DNA of 64,000 nucleotides, from contig JANPWX010000098.1 of NCBI GenBank assembly GCA_024734555.1, positions 679,668 through 743,667 of the forward strand, given 5' to 3'. The DNA is from Trochalopteron elliotii. Taxonomy: Eukaryota; Chordata; Aves; Passeriformes; Leiothrichidae. The position numbers and the translations under genes were made by a program. Shown here one piece after another: positions 25,033 to 39,130 of the stretch (position 1 is the stretch's first letter; every line of letters starts with the position of its first letter). Under the pieces are notes generated by a model that was not told the DNA's origin, did no database searches, and saw nothing but the letters and a program-made list of their open reading frames with translations.

Positions 25033-27599
25033 TAATCTCAATGTGGACCTTGTACTAGGAGCTTGACATTTTTCGTTATAGCGTAAGGCAATGTCACCCT
25101 ACTTTTTCATAAAACACAATTCATAAGGTCACATTGGCTGTCAGTGTTTCTGAATGTGAATCTCCCACTTAGGTGAGCATCCTCTTTATGTACTTTACTT
25201 TGACATATACAAGTATAAAGTTTCTTTTACTGCTTAGCTTATGATTTTATCTTTTCAGAAGAATTAAAAAAAAGAAATACTCATAACTTTTTGTTAACTT
25301 CATTTAATCTCATGTTGTCTATGTTAAACATATGTACTCATATTAATTTTTTTTCTTGCATTGCAAGACTTTGGAATATGTGTCAGTTTATGCGAATTGG
25401 TGTATTTCTCTGCATGTGTGCTACATTTTTGTCAAAATAAATTCTTCCATCATTTTGCCCATTTCTGCTTCTCTGATCTATCTGCAACAGTTTTCCAGTC
25501 ACGTGTCTGGTACAGGCAAGCTTCGGTTTGTCTTTGTATTTTTTCACAATCTTACGTGGTTTAAAATGGTATTGTCTGTTCTATAGTCCTGTTGCATAAC
25601 ATTCAGGATTCATTTCAAATTAGTTTCCTCCAGGACTCTTGCTAATGTTGCTTTTCACCTTCTCTCTGTGTACTGACTTATTATGGAGACCCTCAGGTAA
25701 GAAAGGCCTGGTAGTGTCAGAAAAGAAAAACAGGAAAACAGAGGTGAGTCCTGTGTAGGGAGCAAGAAAAAGTCACTGGGGAGCTGTTAAAATCTCTAAG
25801 ATGCACAGGCACAGAGACAATGTTTTTTGTCATTGCTGTAATTTCTTTCACATCTAAATCACAATTAATTTAAAGACCTTATCTTTAAGAAATAGTCAGG
25901 TTTTATAACATTGCCTTTTGCTGTTGCACAATAATATGGAAGTATTTCATTTAATTGATACCACACATGTTGATGTTTGCATTATGATGTGTACAACAAA
26001 ATATTTAGTTGAAAAAATGTGTACATTAAAATTGAATGTAATTCAAATATTTTAGAGGATTCTATTATTCAAAATACAGGTTTTACCTTTCAATATATGT
26101 CTGGTTTCCTAAGAAACTTGCTTCTTATCTAGAGGCTTTTTGAATCACCTCTGTCAACATTAGGCTAGACAGTTCACCTAGATATTTTTATTTCGTATTG
26201 CTTGTAAAAAGTCACCTTCCCCATTTCTCCATAACTGATCATGTGAAGCAGTTTGCAGGAGGATTGTGCATGTGGGTGCAATCATCCACAAAGTGCTGAG
26301 AGGAACTGTGGTGGCTGCACTGCCAGCATCCTGCTTCTCACTGCCCTTGAGGCCATGGGGCTGCTGCCATTCCCGCAGTTACGGAATGACTGTAAATTTT
26401 AATGGAATTTGGTTGCCAGAATTTCTTAGGCCACTTCTAAAATTTTAAGCTGTGATTGAATGTTTCTTGGGAAAGAGATTTTCTCTAAATGCTCATTTTT
26501 TATTGACCGAAGGAAAGTGGGTTTTCATTGTGCTGGTTTTTGAAGCTGAAGGAATCAGACTTGACTGGAAGCAATTTTTCTCCATAAAATACATAATCAT
26601 GAAATTCTGAAAGATGATGCTGTGTTTTTTGTACCAGTCTTTTCAAAATTGTTTGTGTTGACATGCCTGGTCAGTTCATATTGCTTTTTTTTTTTTTTTA
26701 ATGATATCAAGTGCCCTGGTGTGTTATTTTTATACCTCATACTTCGTGTAATATTAGGCTCAAGCATTTACCCTAAATATTTGATCCAATACAATAACAT
26801 ACACTCTAGACTTTTTTTTCTTTTAAATTTACATGGAAGGAGATTGCAGGTTGCTTGAAAGAAAACTCCTCTTCATTGCTACAGGTCCAGCTATCAGATG
26901 GGCCTTAGTATCTGGGTCCTAGTCTGACCTCGCAACACCAACAGACTCAATCAGCCTTAATTCAAGGCTGCAGGTGGGATAAAGAGGGGCTGCAGGGTAA
27001 GGAGTGTATCAGTCACATGGGCTGGTGGGGAGCAGGATCCCTTCTCTTCATCCTTTCTATGTCTACTGGTGATTCAACATAATGAGTAGGTGAATAGGTA
27101 AATACTAAAGCTGTATAATGACATTTCTTAATAAACCAAAATCTCCCAGTGTGGAAGAAGTCGAATTTCAAAATTACTACTGGAAAAAAGGTGTCAAATA
27201 TGATATTCATCTGAAGCAGAACAATTAGAGTTAGGCATTTTTCGCTTTTAAAATGTGTTTTTTAGGAGTTGGGTTGGTTTGGGTTATTTTTTGGTATGTG
27301 TTTTTTATTTGTTTAGTTTATTTATTTGTTTATAAATTTTATAAACAATTTATAAAAGCAGAGAAACAGGGAAAGAATGAAGTGGCTGGGTACTGCTTTT
27401 GATAGTGCACTAAACTGTTAACCTGGTAATGAGGGCGATGATGTTATATGTAGTAAACTCAGATTCAACTCACTATTTTTGCCTAAGCACACTTGAACAG
27501 GCACCTTCCCTCTCTGAAGAAAGTGCTCTGATAACCAGACTAGAAATAACTCAGAAATAAGGTTTATTGTGCTGCTCTGTATACAAAATTAAACACTCA
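25033..27599. other. Non-coding DNA, no gene seen
   Basis: No recognised repeat or exon. The area around 26.88-27.03 kb is richer in GC, but its origin is unclear. Confidence 0.55.
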
Positions 27600-27665
27600 G
27601 GGGAGCAGGGATTGGAACCAGATGTCTCATTTCCCTAGAGACTAATCGTGCCACCAGGCTAGAGA
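27600..27665 (-). mobile_element. tRNA-derived SINE-like trace (MIR type)
   Basis: Read on the minus strand, the segment contains GAGACATCTGGTTCCAATCC followed by CTGCTC. This is close to the B-box region of MIR-type SINEs (gagacctgggttctaatcccggctc). A degenerate A-box-like TGGTGGCACGATTAG lies about 35 bases upstream. A functional tRNA is excluded because no cloverleaf is seen. A minus-strand AATAAA just beyond it leaves open an LTR origin instead. Confidence 0.35.
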
Positions 27666-27985
27666 GTTGCTTTTTCTCATAACTCCTCCCTTCCTTCGTT
27701 TACATACAGTTTATACACAGGAGACAGTTCCAATTATCCTGGAGTATTAGAAATTTTCACGCTGGCATATAATTTTCCAAAGGGTATAATTGGACCATGT
27801 CTCATTCAAGTGCAGGAGGGAATGATTAACCGAAAGATACCTGAGTAGGTCAAGCACCCAGACCTGTATGGTTCTTCATAGAGACAAAATGTTACTGTTT
27901 TTACTTGTTTTACCTGAAATGTTTTTGTGCCTCATGGAACCAAGGGATCTTCAGTTACAATTTGAACTGAAATGAATATAGGGAC
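27666..27985. other. Non-coding DNA, no gene seen
   Basis: Unique-looking sequence between the SINE-like trace and the CR1 copy. I recognise nothing in it. Confidence 0.5.
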
Positions 27986-28552
27986 TGAGCTGCATTAGGA
28001 GAAGTGTTGCCTCCAGGTTAAGGAAGGTGATCCCTCCCCTCCCCTCCCTTCTGTACTGGTGAGGTCCCATCAGCAGTGCTGGACTCAGTTCTGGGCTCCC
28101 CAGTATGAGACAGATGTGGACAGAGTGAAGCAAGTCCAGCACAGGGCCTCCCATGTGATTAGGAAACTAGAGCATCTTCTCCATGAGGAGAGGCTGAGAA
28201 AGCTGGGACTTCAGCCTGGAGAGGAAAAGGCTCATCAATATGAAGGAATACCTGAAGGGAGGGACTGAGGAGGAGGAAAACAGAGTTTTCCATGGTGCCT
28301 TGTGACAGGCTGAGAGGCAATGAGCACAAGGTAAACCACAGGACTTCATCTCTGAAAGGAACACTAGGAAACATCTTAATACTGTGAGGGTGAGCAAACA
28401 CTGGTACAGGTTGCCCAGAGAAGCTGTGGACCTTCATCCTTGGAGATATTTGAGACCTTACTGAACGTGAACTTGTGCCACCTACCTTAGGTGACCTTGC
28501 TTGAGCAGCTGGGTTGGATTAGACAGTCCCTGGAAGCCTCTTCTGACTTAAT
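27986..28552 (+). mobile_element. CR1 LINE, truncated 3' end (about 570 bp)
   Basis: The segment follows the CR1 consensus from the end of ORF2 into the 3' UTR: GAGCTGCATTAGGAGAAGTG near 27986, AAGGTGATC near 28025, CTGGTGAGGTCCCATCAGCA near 28057, the GAGGAGAGGCTGAGAAAGCTGGGACT region (28177-28202), then CTGGTACAGGTTGCCCAGAG near 28402 and GGATTAGACAGTCCCTGGAAGC near 28516. Reverse-transcriptase domains are not included. The 3' end lacks clear copies of the usual 8-bp terminal repeat. Short open frames here are remnants of CR1 and not genes. Confidence 0.92.
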
Positions 28553-31500
28553 TTTTTTCCTCTGAAAATGTGTAGTTCCCTATGCTTCTACTCACAAACA
28601 CTCGTCGGTATAAACATCATGTACCAAAGTTTATTATTCTGTCAGATTAAAATATAAAACATAAATTTAAAAAAGAGACAAATCCCAAACCAAATTTATT
28701 AAAAAAGTCATCCCTTAAATTTGTAGGTGAAAGAAGTGAATCAGGCTGATAATATAAGCATGATTGCATAAAGCACAAGAAACTTTTGGCATTTAGATAA
28801 ACTCTGAGGAGTTCCTTTTGATATCGGGGATTATGACACAAGATTCTCTCATTTGAGTCTGAAAACCACATGTGAGTGATATTTTTTTTTAACATTGTTG
28901 TGCTTGTTTAGACAAAACAATAATTGAAAAAAAAAGAAAGCTTTTTCTGCAAAAAGGTGGAAAAAATGTGAAAGCAGCAGGTTCATTTCAGTATTAACCT
29001 GATTATTTTTGACTTCCAGATTACTGAGTAGTGAGGAGCAGCACATGCAGATCTCCCAGTACATAGTTACTGGGAATTTCGATGCGTAATTTGAAGAGGA
29101 AAAGCTGTAGTGACTGTATTCCTGAGCACACCTATTTCCATGATGTTTGGATGATATTAGAACTGTAATTGTAAGCACGTTTTCCACAGAGAAAAATGTA
29201 AATTTGTTTTCATTAATATATTCAAGAAAATAGAAGATTTCAATTGATTCTCTTAAAAAACAGCAGAGCAAGGTGTGAGTCAGGAAGATCTTCCAAATTT
29301 CTTTTATTTTCAAAGACTTCTCCTCCCATTTTATTAACCTAAATCCTTTGCAATATATATCCATCATAGTATATCGCTCGAAGAGGGCCAGTTAATATTT
29401 ATTAGGGTAGACAGTACAAGTATTGACTTAATTTTTTACTACTAAATGAGATAGCTCATACTGAAGATCAGAGTGACAAGTTCTGTCACTTCAAAATTCA
29501 ATTGTGAGAAGAAAAAGCTAAATCCTCACTTACATTGCTTCCTTCGAATGGGTAAATATACTTATGACTTTGCTTTTTTTACCTCCTTTCAACCAATCTG
29601 TTCCTTCATTTATCTTGACTGGTGGAAAACATTTTGCGTCATTTTAATAGCTATCCACAAGCAGGCCAGCATTGCATAGTTGCTGCTCACTTATATTTCG
29701 TGTTTTCATTTCAGTCCTTCTGGTGATTATTTTCTCTTAACTTTATTAATGATAAACCTTAGGAAAAGTTGATTTTTTTTTTTTTGAAGATGAACTGTAA
29801 AAGGAGAAAAAATGTATTATTTATTTTGTTACAAGAAGTTTAGAATCAGGCAGAAGGTGTGCATGCCTATTTGGGGAAGAAAGTATTACATTGAAGAAAA
29901 TCAGAAATTTCACCAATTAACTCTGGAATACTACTTAGGCTACATAGGAGCTAGGTACTGAGGGGCTCCTAAGCTTATAAATACCCAACGAAGCAAGTTT
30001 GATTTTCTTTTCAATCTTATTTTAAAATAAATTTGCTCCATTTTTAAAAGTTGTTAGTTTTATAGTCTAGAGCTGGAATCTGGGAGATAATTAATTTATA
30101 TTGCTTCAATACCTATTATAATTTTACTTTGTAGCAATAAAAGACAGTCAGCAACAGCTGAACAAACTGCATATCCAAAGAGGAGAGATTTTCCTATGCT
30201 TAAATTATCTCTTAGCTGCAAATTATATTAAAATGAACAAAATCAGGAAAATAGCAACATTCGAGTTACTGAAGTTTCTCTTTGTATATTAAGAGAATTG
30301 AAAGTGATGGCCTTGTTGACATGAGTTTGAATCATTTCAGATAATTTCATTTCAGTGGTCAAAAATAGTTTAAGACAACTTCTTGTTTTCCTGAAGAAGT
30401 ATTTTTTTTTCCTTTTGTTGTTGATTTTCCTGCCTTCATGCTCTTTTGAGAGCTGTTTAATTATTTCCACTGGAATAGTTTATGGCTAAATGTTCCAGTT
30501 CGACTTTGCTGAAAGGTATATATGAAAAGGTGAAGATTAGTATGAGCCTTGCCTAATTCAAGACACATCCTTCTCTGACCACTAAAGTTCAACTTCCGAG
30601 AACTGCATTTTCCATAAGAGAATGTAGCTTGATCTTAAAATTAATTTTCAACAGCAGCTGCTTTTTAACTTAATTTTTGGTAAGTTTAACAAATAGAAAC
30701 AACCCACCCTGGAATATCAAGGAATGTTTATTATTTCAGTGAAAGAATTCAGATGATTTAAATATTTCTGAAGGGTATTATTTCAGTTGTAATTTTTTTT
30801 TTCAAACCTATAGAATGTTACCACACTTGAAACAGGAATAGTAACAACTTGTTCTGCAACCATTAGTAATTTTACATTGAAAGTCTGGCCAATTTCCTTT
30901 CTTTTTTATTTTCCTAGTAAGCTGCTTTTAACAGATTTCTTCAGTGCATTTAATTTCCCCTTAACAATTGGTAATACCTTAATTCTTCTTTGAGTTGTTC
31001 ATGTGCATGTTTTTTTGTCACTAAGGAGAAGAAGCTGTGCCAGAAGTATCCATTGTTAGTAAACCTTAGTTTCATGTATCCTGAAAAATACAGAAAATTA
31101 GTGTCTGCAGCTCGTTGATCTTGCCAAGGGATGGATTCGTGGAGTTGCTTAACAGCTCCTTTTCCCAGATGTTCCGTTTCAAACCTCTGTGGCTGTTTAT
31201 CCCTCAGTGAGGCTGCTGGGAACATGTGTGAGGTGATACTGGAAGTGATCATTGCATGCATAGGGCTCATTGCTTATCTGAAAAAGGGGAAGCCAAATCC
31301 TCACCTTTTCTGCAACAGGGGGCTCGTGGAGTTTCTGCACAATGCTAGGTGCAGCCTGACCCCTGAAATGCTTTGCCTTGCTTTTTCTCCCTGAAATTAC
31401 TTTCACTCTCTCCTCCTGCATTGTCTATGAACATAGAGATAATTTTTTTAGGTAACTAATTTTGTTTGTTTTAGTAGGATAACTTAAAATATGTAAAGCT

Positions 31501-33284
31501 AGACAAAGTTGAATACTTTATTGAATAAGGGACTAGATTTTTCATAATCTTCTCTTTATTTTTAATCTCAATGAGTAGGTTTGTCTCAGAAACCAGATGT
31601 CTCACTTTCAGAGCTCTGCACTTTGTCAGTTGTGATCAGTCCATTTTTTTTAAACAACATTTATTTTCTCTCAGTCCAAAAAAAAAAGGAGATTCTTGCT
31701 TTATTAACAGCTCTTTTAAAGAAGGCGTAAGTTAAACATACTGAATTAACAATAGCTATATCTCAACAGCTCAGATTCGGGAAGTTGCAAAATAATTTTT
31801 AAATTTCTTTAGCAATAAGAACAACTAATTTTGGGCTCTCTTTTATAGGTATCTCTGGCATAGTAAGGTTAAGTTAAAATAAATGAGCAGGGTATTCAAC
31901 ATTGACCTGTATTTTGTGAATGCCAGGCCCTCTGGATTTACTGTAAAATTACATCAGGCTGAGTTAAGTGTTGTATAAAATATTGAAGAAACACTTCTTA
32001 AAACTGGGAGAGAGAAAGAATCTTAATGTCTGTATTTCCTTGACCTAAGAGATGTCTAAATTGTAATTACAGTTAAATGTCCTACAAATGGCATTATTTC
32101 CAATTATATAGAAGTTTTGGGTTTTTTCATAGTTTTCCAGAAATTTTTAGGAGCTTTTATATTCGCTTGTTAGCATTTTGAGGAGACACAAGTGTATCCT
32201 ATTATATAAGGTATATTTTTCCTTCACTTGTTGTAACATGCAACCTATACGATGTTGTTATTCAGAATCCAATGTGTCACTTGAAAATATTCTTAATATT
32301 TTCAATTTTCTGTTTTAGTAAGGTTTGTTAGAAGTTCTTAAGAGTGAAGGAATGCCTGACTTTTTATATTAGATTCCATTAAGGCTGCCACAGTAAGATG
32401 GCCACTATTGCATAGCCATAATATTTGTATTTAGAAAAGGAAATATTCACTTCCTTTAATATGAGAACAAAAGGTTATTAATCTGAAGTGTTACAGTAGC
32501 CACTGGTCCACTTCTAGTCTTTAATGAGTTTATTGTCACAATGTTATTGGGAGGTCAAAAATCCTGACTGTATCTGCAACATGGATGTAAATTAGGGAGA
32601 CTATCCTAAAAATAAAAAGAGTAATTAATTTCAATCAAAGATAGGTGCTTAAAACCAATTTCAAGAGAAGAATACTTTTGAAATAAAAAAAAATGTGTGT
32701 CATCAAGAATTATCATTTTATAACATCTAAATTTTTTCCTCTTTAGTTCTTAAGCACATGGTAAAACCCTGCCTGGTGATGTCTTAAATTGACTGAGCAA
32801 GCTGGAAAAGAGGGAGCAAAGAAATTAATACCTACTAGGACTAAATGCAGGGTAATTTCTGAATTCATTTTTTTAAGTGTTTCAGTGAAAGTTGTACTGT
32901 TTTTTGTATTGTATTAGTTTCTTAACTGAGATACTGTGCTGTACCAGATCTTAATAAAAACAAATTTATGGTGGTAGTAAATTTAACCAAGTCTACTGTC
33001 TCCTAAATATAAATTTTATTAAATTAATGTTCCAAAAACTCATACTGAGTTTTACCATTACTTATGTTAAATTCCATTACTGCTTTTGATGAATTAACAC
33101 TGTTTTTGTTGTCTGACCAACTCATAATACTTTCAGGGTTTTTGCTTGTGAATTAATCTTGCTAAATATTTGTAACATAGCTTTCTTTTAGTCCTCTGGA
33201 AGTGTTGCTGAATTCCAAGTGGCATTTCAAGGGAGAGAGCACTTCTTCGCCATATCTTATAATTTTTTTTTTTTTAAGATAGTA

Positions 33285-33336
33285 ATTTGAATTTGCTTAT
33301 GCAAATTTGAATATGATTATGCTTATTTGAATTTGC
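33285..33336. repeat. Repeated ATTTGAATTTGC motif with octamer site
   Basis: The 12-mer ATTTGAATTTGC occurs at 33285-33296 and 33325-33336. Between them AATTTGC-TTAT-GCAAATT (33290-33307) forms a 7-bp inverted repeat and contains ATGCAAAT (33299-33306), the consensus site of POU/Oct transcription factors. Any regulatory role is inference. Confidence 0.5.
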
Positions 33337-35011
33337 CGCTGCTTAGCATTCTACTTACATATTTTCATACTAGCAAATACATATTAAATAAATACTGTGT
33401 GCCTTTGAACTGCATATTGATAACTAATGCCATTTGTCTATTACTGATTGTTAATATGCTAATATTTTATTCAAGTTGTTTTACGTTTTTTCTGCATTGT
33501 GGAGAATCCTGGGTTATGACAGTCTTGACAGTCACAGGTTTTTTCAATATGTATTTACAATAAGTATAGACTTCCTGGAGAAGTAGCCAATCACTTGAAA
33601 GATTTTTTTCAATTATAAATAAACTGTTTGATTAGTTCAGTAGAACTAGTTTTACTCTTAAAATTAGAACAATTCTCTTTCATATGTGCATGAAGGCAAG
33701 ATGGTAATAATTATTTTATCATTTTAATGTATTCTCTTTATAGCATTTCACAGATTTTCAGGAACAAGTCCTAAGAGATATTTTTCCCAGTGTATTTCAT
33801 TAACTCATAAATGCACCAACTTCCTACTATCTATTTCCTCCTTAACTAGTTGAAGTTAAGTCTAGATTTTGTGGAAGAATGGAAAAAATCTACATTTCCT
33901 GCAACATGGATTGACATTTCTGATAAAAAGAGAAGTGTTTTTATACATATAACCAGATAGCCACATAGTTTTTAAAAAGTGTGTTCTGAGAAATAAGCTT
34001 GCTGTGTAATGTAACCTTTCATGTGCTATTTCTTTGAAGCTCTTTGGAGTGCTTCATGAGCTTAAAATATTCAATTCCATGTGCTGGTCTTTATCTATCT
34101 TTACAGAGTTTTTGATGTCTGAATATCAATGTATCTTTCCATACATTTCTTCCTTTTCCTTCTTCAGGTTTGAATATAGTTCTTTCCTATATCTCTTCCT
34201 GATGCCATTCCTTCATGCCATTCCATGTCCTCTCATTTCAGTGTGGATTTCTGTTAGATTCTTTTCAGTGCATTTGTTTCAAGGATCTGTAACTAATCAA
34301 TAAATGAAATTAAATTGCCTTTATAAATTGCCGTTCTGAGTGCTTGTTCTCAATTCACAAGATGTTCTAAACCGGATACTCTTGCTTATGTATGAACTAT
34401 GCAGTTCTTATTTGTATTTGGAATTCTAATAAGTTTGTCATTGTTCCTTTTGTTGCCATTTAAAAGTTTTGCTGACAGAATATATTCAGGTACTGAATCT
34501 CCTGTCTTTAAAATCTACTTTAAAGTCCATTGCAAGGCAGAATTAAAATAATTTTGGCAGCTTTAGTCAATTTTTTTCTTGAATTTCTGTCCCATAATAA
34601 AGCATAATTTAGAATAAGTGCCCTTTTCTGCTTCAGTTGGTTTGTGTCAGAGATACTGCAGGTCAAATCTGAAGTACACAAAAGCTTGCTCAGCACATCA
34701 CCACCATTTGTCTTATCACATTAAACTTGTCTTAATATATTTCTTGAGAACATCTAAAGAGAAAAAGAAACATTAGGTTAAACTCTTTGTGAGTAGAAAT
34801 ACAGTCACGAATCATCCTCTTTTTTTGCTATCATATAAATCCCCAGAACCATGAAAAACAGCATACTCATTGACCTTTTCTTGGTTCCTATGTTTTTCCA
34901 TTTTGGACTGGATCCTTAAACTGTAATATTTAACTTGGTAGCTCATTTTGGTCCTTCCATGGCCTGGTAATGACTGCACTGTTTCACATTGCTCATCTTA
35001 TTCTGGACTTA

Positions 35012-35035
35012 AGTATAAAATAAAGTATAAAATAA
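35012..35035. repeat. 12-bp tandem duplication
   Basis: AGTATAAAATAA is repeated exactly twice with no spacer. Confidence 0.85.
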
Positions 35036-37797
35036 AGATATCTTATAACATGGCATAAATTACATTAATTAAGGAATCTGCATTGAAATGCAGTAGTCTT
35101 GTTTGGATGCCATCATCTTGGGTAAATGTGAAATGGTTAGTCTGTATTGGCAATTCATTTAGTTTTACAGCTTTATTATGCACTTCCATGTAATGAAGCA
35201 GTTAAGCATGGCTAATGTTATCTGAACTCACAAAGAAAACAGATCAATCTTTCTATTTGTTGGTGACTTATCCTGATGTTTTCATACTGTTATACTGTAG
35301 TTACTATTTTCTAATGATGTAAAGTATGATTATGTGTACCAGCAAATACTGAAGCCAGCTGCAGTTGTTAATGTTGAAGACATCAAAGTCTTGGTAACAT
35401 TCATAGAACAGAGGCAAGTACTTAGTAATTTACAGAGAGAGAAAATAAAGAACCGAGGGATAGATGGCATTTTCCAGATCCTCTCTGTAAGAGACACTGA
35501 TTCCCCCTCCCACATATGAGCTGATTACTAAAGGAGGAAGCATTATAAACAGTGTGACAGAGTAAATTGCATCACTTGCCTTCCTGGTTAAAATACACAG
35601 GAAGGAAGTGACACCTGTGCAGAGGACACGCTTTTAATAGCTCCTCTGGTTTATCTCAGGTGGCAGCATCTAGTCAAGGGGTTCTTTCCTGCATGTATTT
35701 AGCTTCTGAGCCCTGCTCTTTTTCAGCCCACCTGACTTACCCCTCTCACTCAGATGGGCTAAAGTCCTTGACTTTTCATGCCATTCTCTCTTCTGTTTGA
35801 AATGTGCATCTGGGATTTTTTTGGAGAAAGGGATTGGTTTTCTTTTCCCTAGTAAATTCCATAAGCAATGCCCATGTAATTCAGAAATTTCAGGAGCTCT
35901 AATGTAAAAGACTATTTGATTTTCTTCTGTGATATAAGCAACTAAAGATTTTTGTTACCTTTAGATCCCAGATTATCCTTTTGTTACACCAAATAGGTGT
36001 ATTTGTATGAATAACAGAAATTAAATGTGGATTTTCTCCACAATGAAATCTACTCGGTGACAAATATATTTCTCTGACAGAGGTCCTGCAACATCAAAAG
36101 AATGATCTAAATGTATGACTGTAGGTGGTAATTATGAGAGTATTACTCAAGAAAAGTAGTTTTAAATGGCTTCCTGGTCATAAACTTTATGTTCTGGATA
36201 TATTTTTCTCTTAGCACTAAATGAGGTGTTTGAAACAGTCTGCACTGTGGATGGCAACCTTAAGCTTCATTAACAAAACTTTTAACTGTTTATTTCCTTC
36301 CTGATTTTGCCTTTAGTTTGAAGGAAAAATATTCATATTAGTAGTTAAGTTGGCCGCTGTCACTGTTTTTTAAACTTACCATGTCCAAGAACAGGTAACT
36401 TGTGACTAAATAACTCTTCTCCTTTATTTCTAATAAAAGGACTTTGTGGTCATTCATGTAAGTATGAGGAATATGTTATGATAGAGTGGATCAGAAAACA
36501 AACTACAGATGTGGACTGTATTTTAAATGTGCCTTGGTTATCCTAACATTAGGCCATGAAGAAGCTGGACCCAGTTGTGTGCCATGCAATCAACCCTTTT
36601 CCTCTTTCCCATCCACAGCAAAGCCCTTGTCTCTTTAAGGAAGCCACTGATATTTTAGAAGAGCTTTTATAAAGCCAATGTGAATAACTGTTTTTTTCGT
36701 TACAAAAAAAGCAACAGAAAAGGAAGGATGTGTTAAGAAAACTACTGCAGATTAAGTATTTGTCATCTTTTTATAAAATAATTCTGTAACTTGGGCTTGG
36801 TTCCTTCCTCTGCCTGAAAGGTATTTCCTCCCTGAGATGGTGCAGTGACTGCAAGGCTATAGGACATTTAGATGTTTTTAGAGGCTGATTACAGATGGTA
36901 TTCCTCTTAATTTCTGCAGGTTGTACTCTTTCCTTTTTTTGCACTTTTTTGCAAAGGTTGGAAGGGGAAAAAAGGGTTTTCTAGGTATACAAGTGGGAGG
37001 AGCAGTTCCAGGCATGTTTGGGCAGGTGTGTCTTGTCTCCTGTGATGGTGAGCAGAGACTAGATGTTCACAGAAAGCTGATTTTTATCCCTCTTTCCTGG
37101 TGTCAGGACAAGTGTTACAGCAGAGGTGTTCAGGGGCTTGGCAGACAGCCCCTCTCTGGTTCCTTCCACCATACAACCAGACTGTATGGTCACATCTTGT
37201 GACACCCCATCACCCCCCTCCCACTTTTTTTTGGAATGATATTTTCCCATTAAAAGTGCTTCTTAGTTATAATTCTAGCTTGGGTTCAGATTTTTGGCTG
37301 CTGATTTTTGGTTTCTGATGAGCCCTAATATTGATAGGGCTGGCAGCATGCCTGTTCCCTATCCAGTGTGCACACCTGCAGGTGATCTCTGTGTCCTGGG
37401 GATGAGCCCTGCTCCTGCCTGGAGAGAGCCAGTACTTTTCAGATCCTTTACAGGAGTTACACATGGAGTCTGCTTTAAAGGTGTTCAAAGGCAGGACTGC
37501 ATTCCAAAGTTTATGCATTTTAAAGGCGTTAACTGGATGTCTCAATCTTAATAAATACTACTCATTGCAGGGCTATGATTTGGCAATAAACAACCCTGTG
37601 ATTTAAACACTGCAGCTCCCTTATGCTCTGGTGAGGTAGGGACACTGCAGGGTCACTAAATATTATGGGCTTTGGAGCACCTAAGAGTCCAGTGTTATTT
37701 ATGACACGGCTTTGCTGAAAACCACATAGATTAATTCATCTTGCCTTCAGAGTTGAGAAAATTATTCCTTGATGGGCATGTATGCTAAATTGCTTTT

Positions 37798-37840
37798 GTT
37801 ATTATTATTAGGAGTAGTAATAGTAGTAGTATTGTTATCA
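37798..37840. repeat. TTA/TAG trinucleotide microsatellite
   Basis: ATT units pass into AGT units (TAGTAGTAGT) over about 40 bases: an imperfect trinucleotide repeat. Confidence 0.75.
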
Positions 37841-39130
37841 TTATATTTAAAGTAAATTATTATACAATCTCAGTTCGGATCTGCAGTTTCAGAATTGTTG
37901 TGGCAATGTCAGTGCAAGAGATAATGCCTTGGAAAAAATGGCCCAAATATTTAAAGGCAAATGATTGTCAGAAAGAGGGAGAAGGGATAGAGGACAAAAA
38001 AAAGGAAAAAAATGCTATTTAGACTACAATGATATAAATTTGAACTGTAGTGTGTGCATATATTCCTTTAGACAGCTGGGACAGACGCAATTTTTAATTC
38101 TGAGATACCACAGCCTAAAATGGTAAGTTACTTTTTCTTCCTCCAGAAAATGGGATATCCAAATTTTTTGCCATCCCGGTCAAATTGTATTTTTTTTTTA
38201 CTTACTTCAGGCTGTATTTTTAACATACAAGTGATGCCAGAATTAATAGAATATTTATGTGTAATGCCAGAACTAGTTATGTCATCATTAAGAATTATCA
38301 GCAGTAGGATATGTGTTCGATAATCCAGCATGGATTTAAATGCACGCATCTGCGCCATTCTGTAAGGATGAATGTTAAATCAGGTGCAGATATTGTCATG
38401 CATCTAACCATTTTTGGCTGTATGATGCTGAGCAGGCATGTGAAAATGAAGTTTGGTCAGAAGTATTCTGGTATTAGTAGAAACTGTGAGTTTAAGTCTG
38501 AATGTAGACACATTAATCATTTGTGGTTTTTTACTCTGTGCACGTTGCATATGAAGAGTCTGGGCTTGAAGTTATGTTTCACCTACACTGTTTGTTAGCA
38601 TTCTACTTGTCAAGGGACTTATTTCAGAAAATGTTAGTTCTTAGATGTTCTTCCAAAGCAAACATTCTTTGTTTTTCCTTGAAAATACAAATTGATCACG
38701 AGGCTGTGCATGGTGCTTATTTGCATTTTCCCTTAAAAGACAGAAATTTTAACCACCCATAGAAATAAACACTAAGTATTAAAAGACACTGCAGCTCTTA
38801 TTTAGAGTCTTAGCAGCTACTGTAAACATTTTCTTGCCTTCTTTTAGTTTGTTTTCTTCTCAGATGTGTGATATTTCCTTTTGCAGGAAGAGGGATAATA
38901 GCTATTTCATTTCACCCCCCGACCATCCAATAATATCTTATCCCTTTGAACTGGTTTCCACATTATTGTGTCCAAACAAACTTTTCACTTTGAATGTTTT
39001 TTGTTGTTGTTGTTTGTTTTGGTCCCTACCCCTCCTCTTGTCTCCCCTCCTTCCCCCAAAAGATAACCCACCACCAGATGAAGTGATGTCCAAACTCAAG
39101 CCTGGCTCTGCTTTTCTAGTGCTTTAGCAG

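Larger units (their letters stand above)
28553..39130. other. Long non-coding AT-rich stretch
   Basis: No recognised repeat family or gene. A 172-codon open frame on the minus strand (28849-29367) is the longest outside the ERV env; its product matches nothing I recognise. A repeated octamer-containing motif lies at 33285-33336 and a 12-bp tandem duplication at 35012-35035. The DNA at 37.0-37.5 kb is richer in GC. Confidence 0.55.

Noticed and set aside
27608..27620. tRNA B-box-like sequence as a real tRNA gene
   Set aside because: No acceptor stem or cloverleaf can be formed; a SINE remnant is the better reading.
38834..39127. Frame with a pyrimidine-rich run and a short DNPPPDEVMSKLKPGSA peptide just before the LTR
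   Set aside because: It looks exon-like at first, but no family could be assigned with confidence, it stops after about 20 codons and has no donor.
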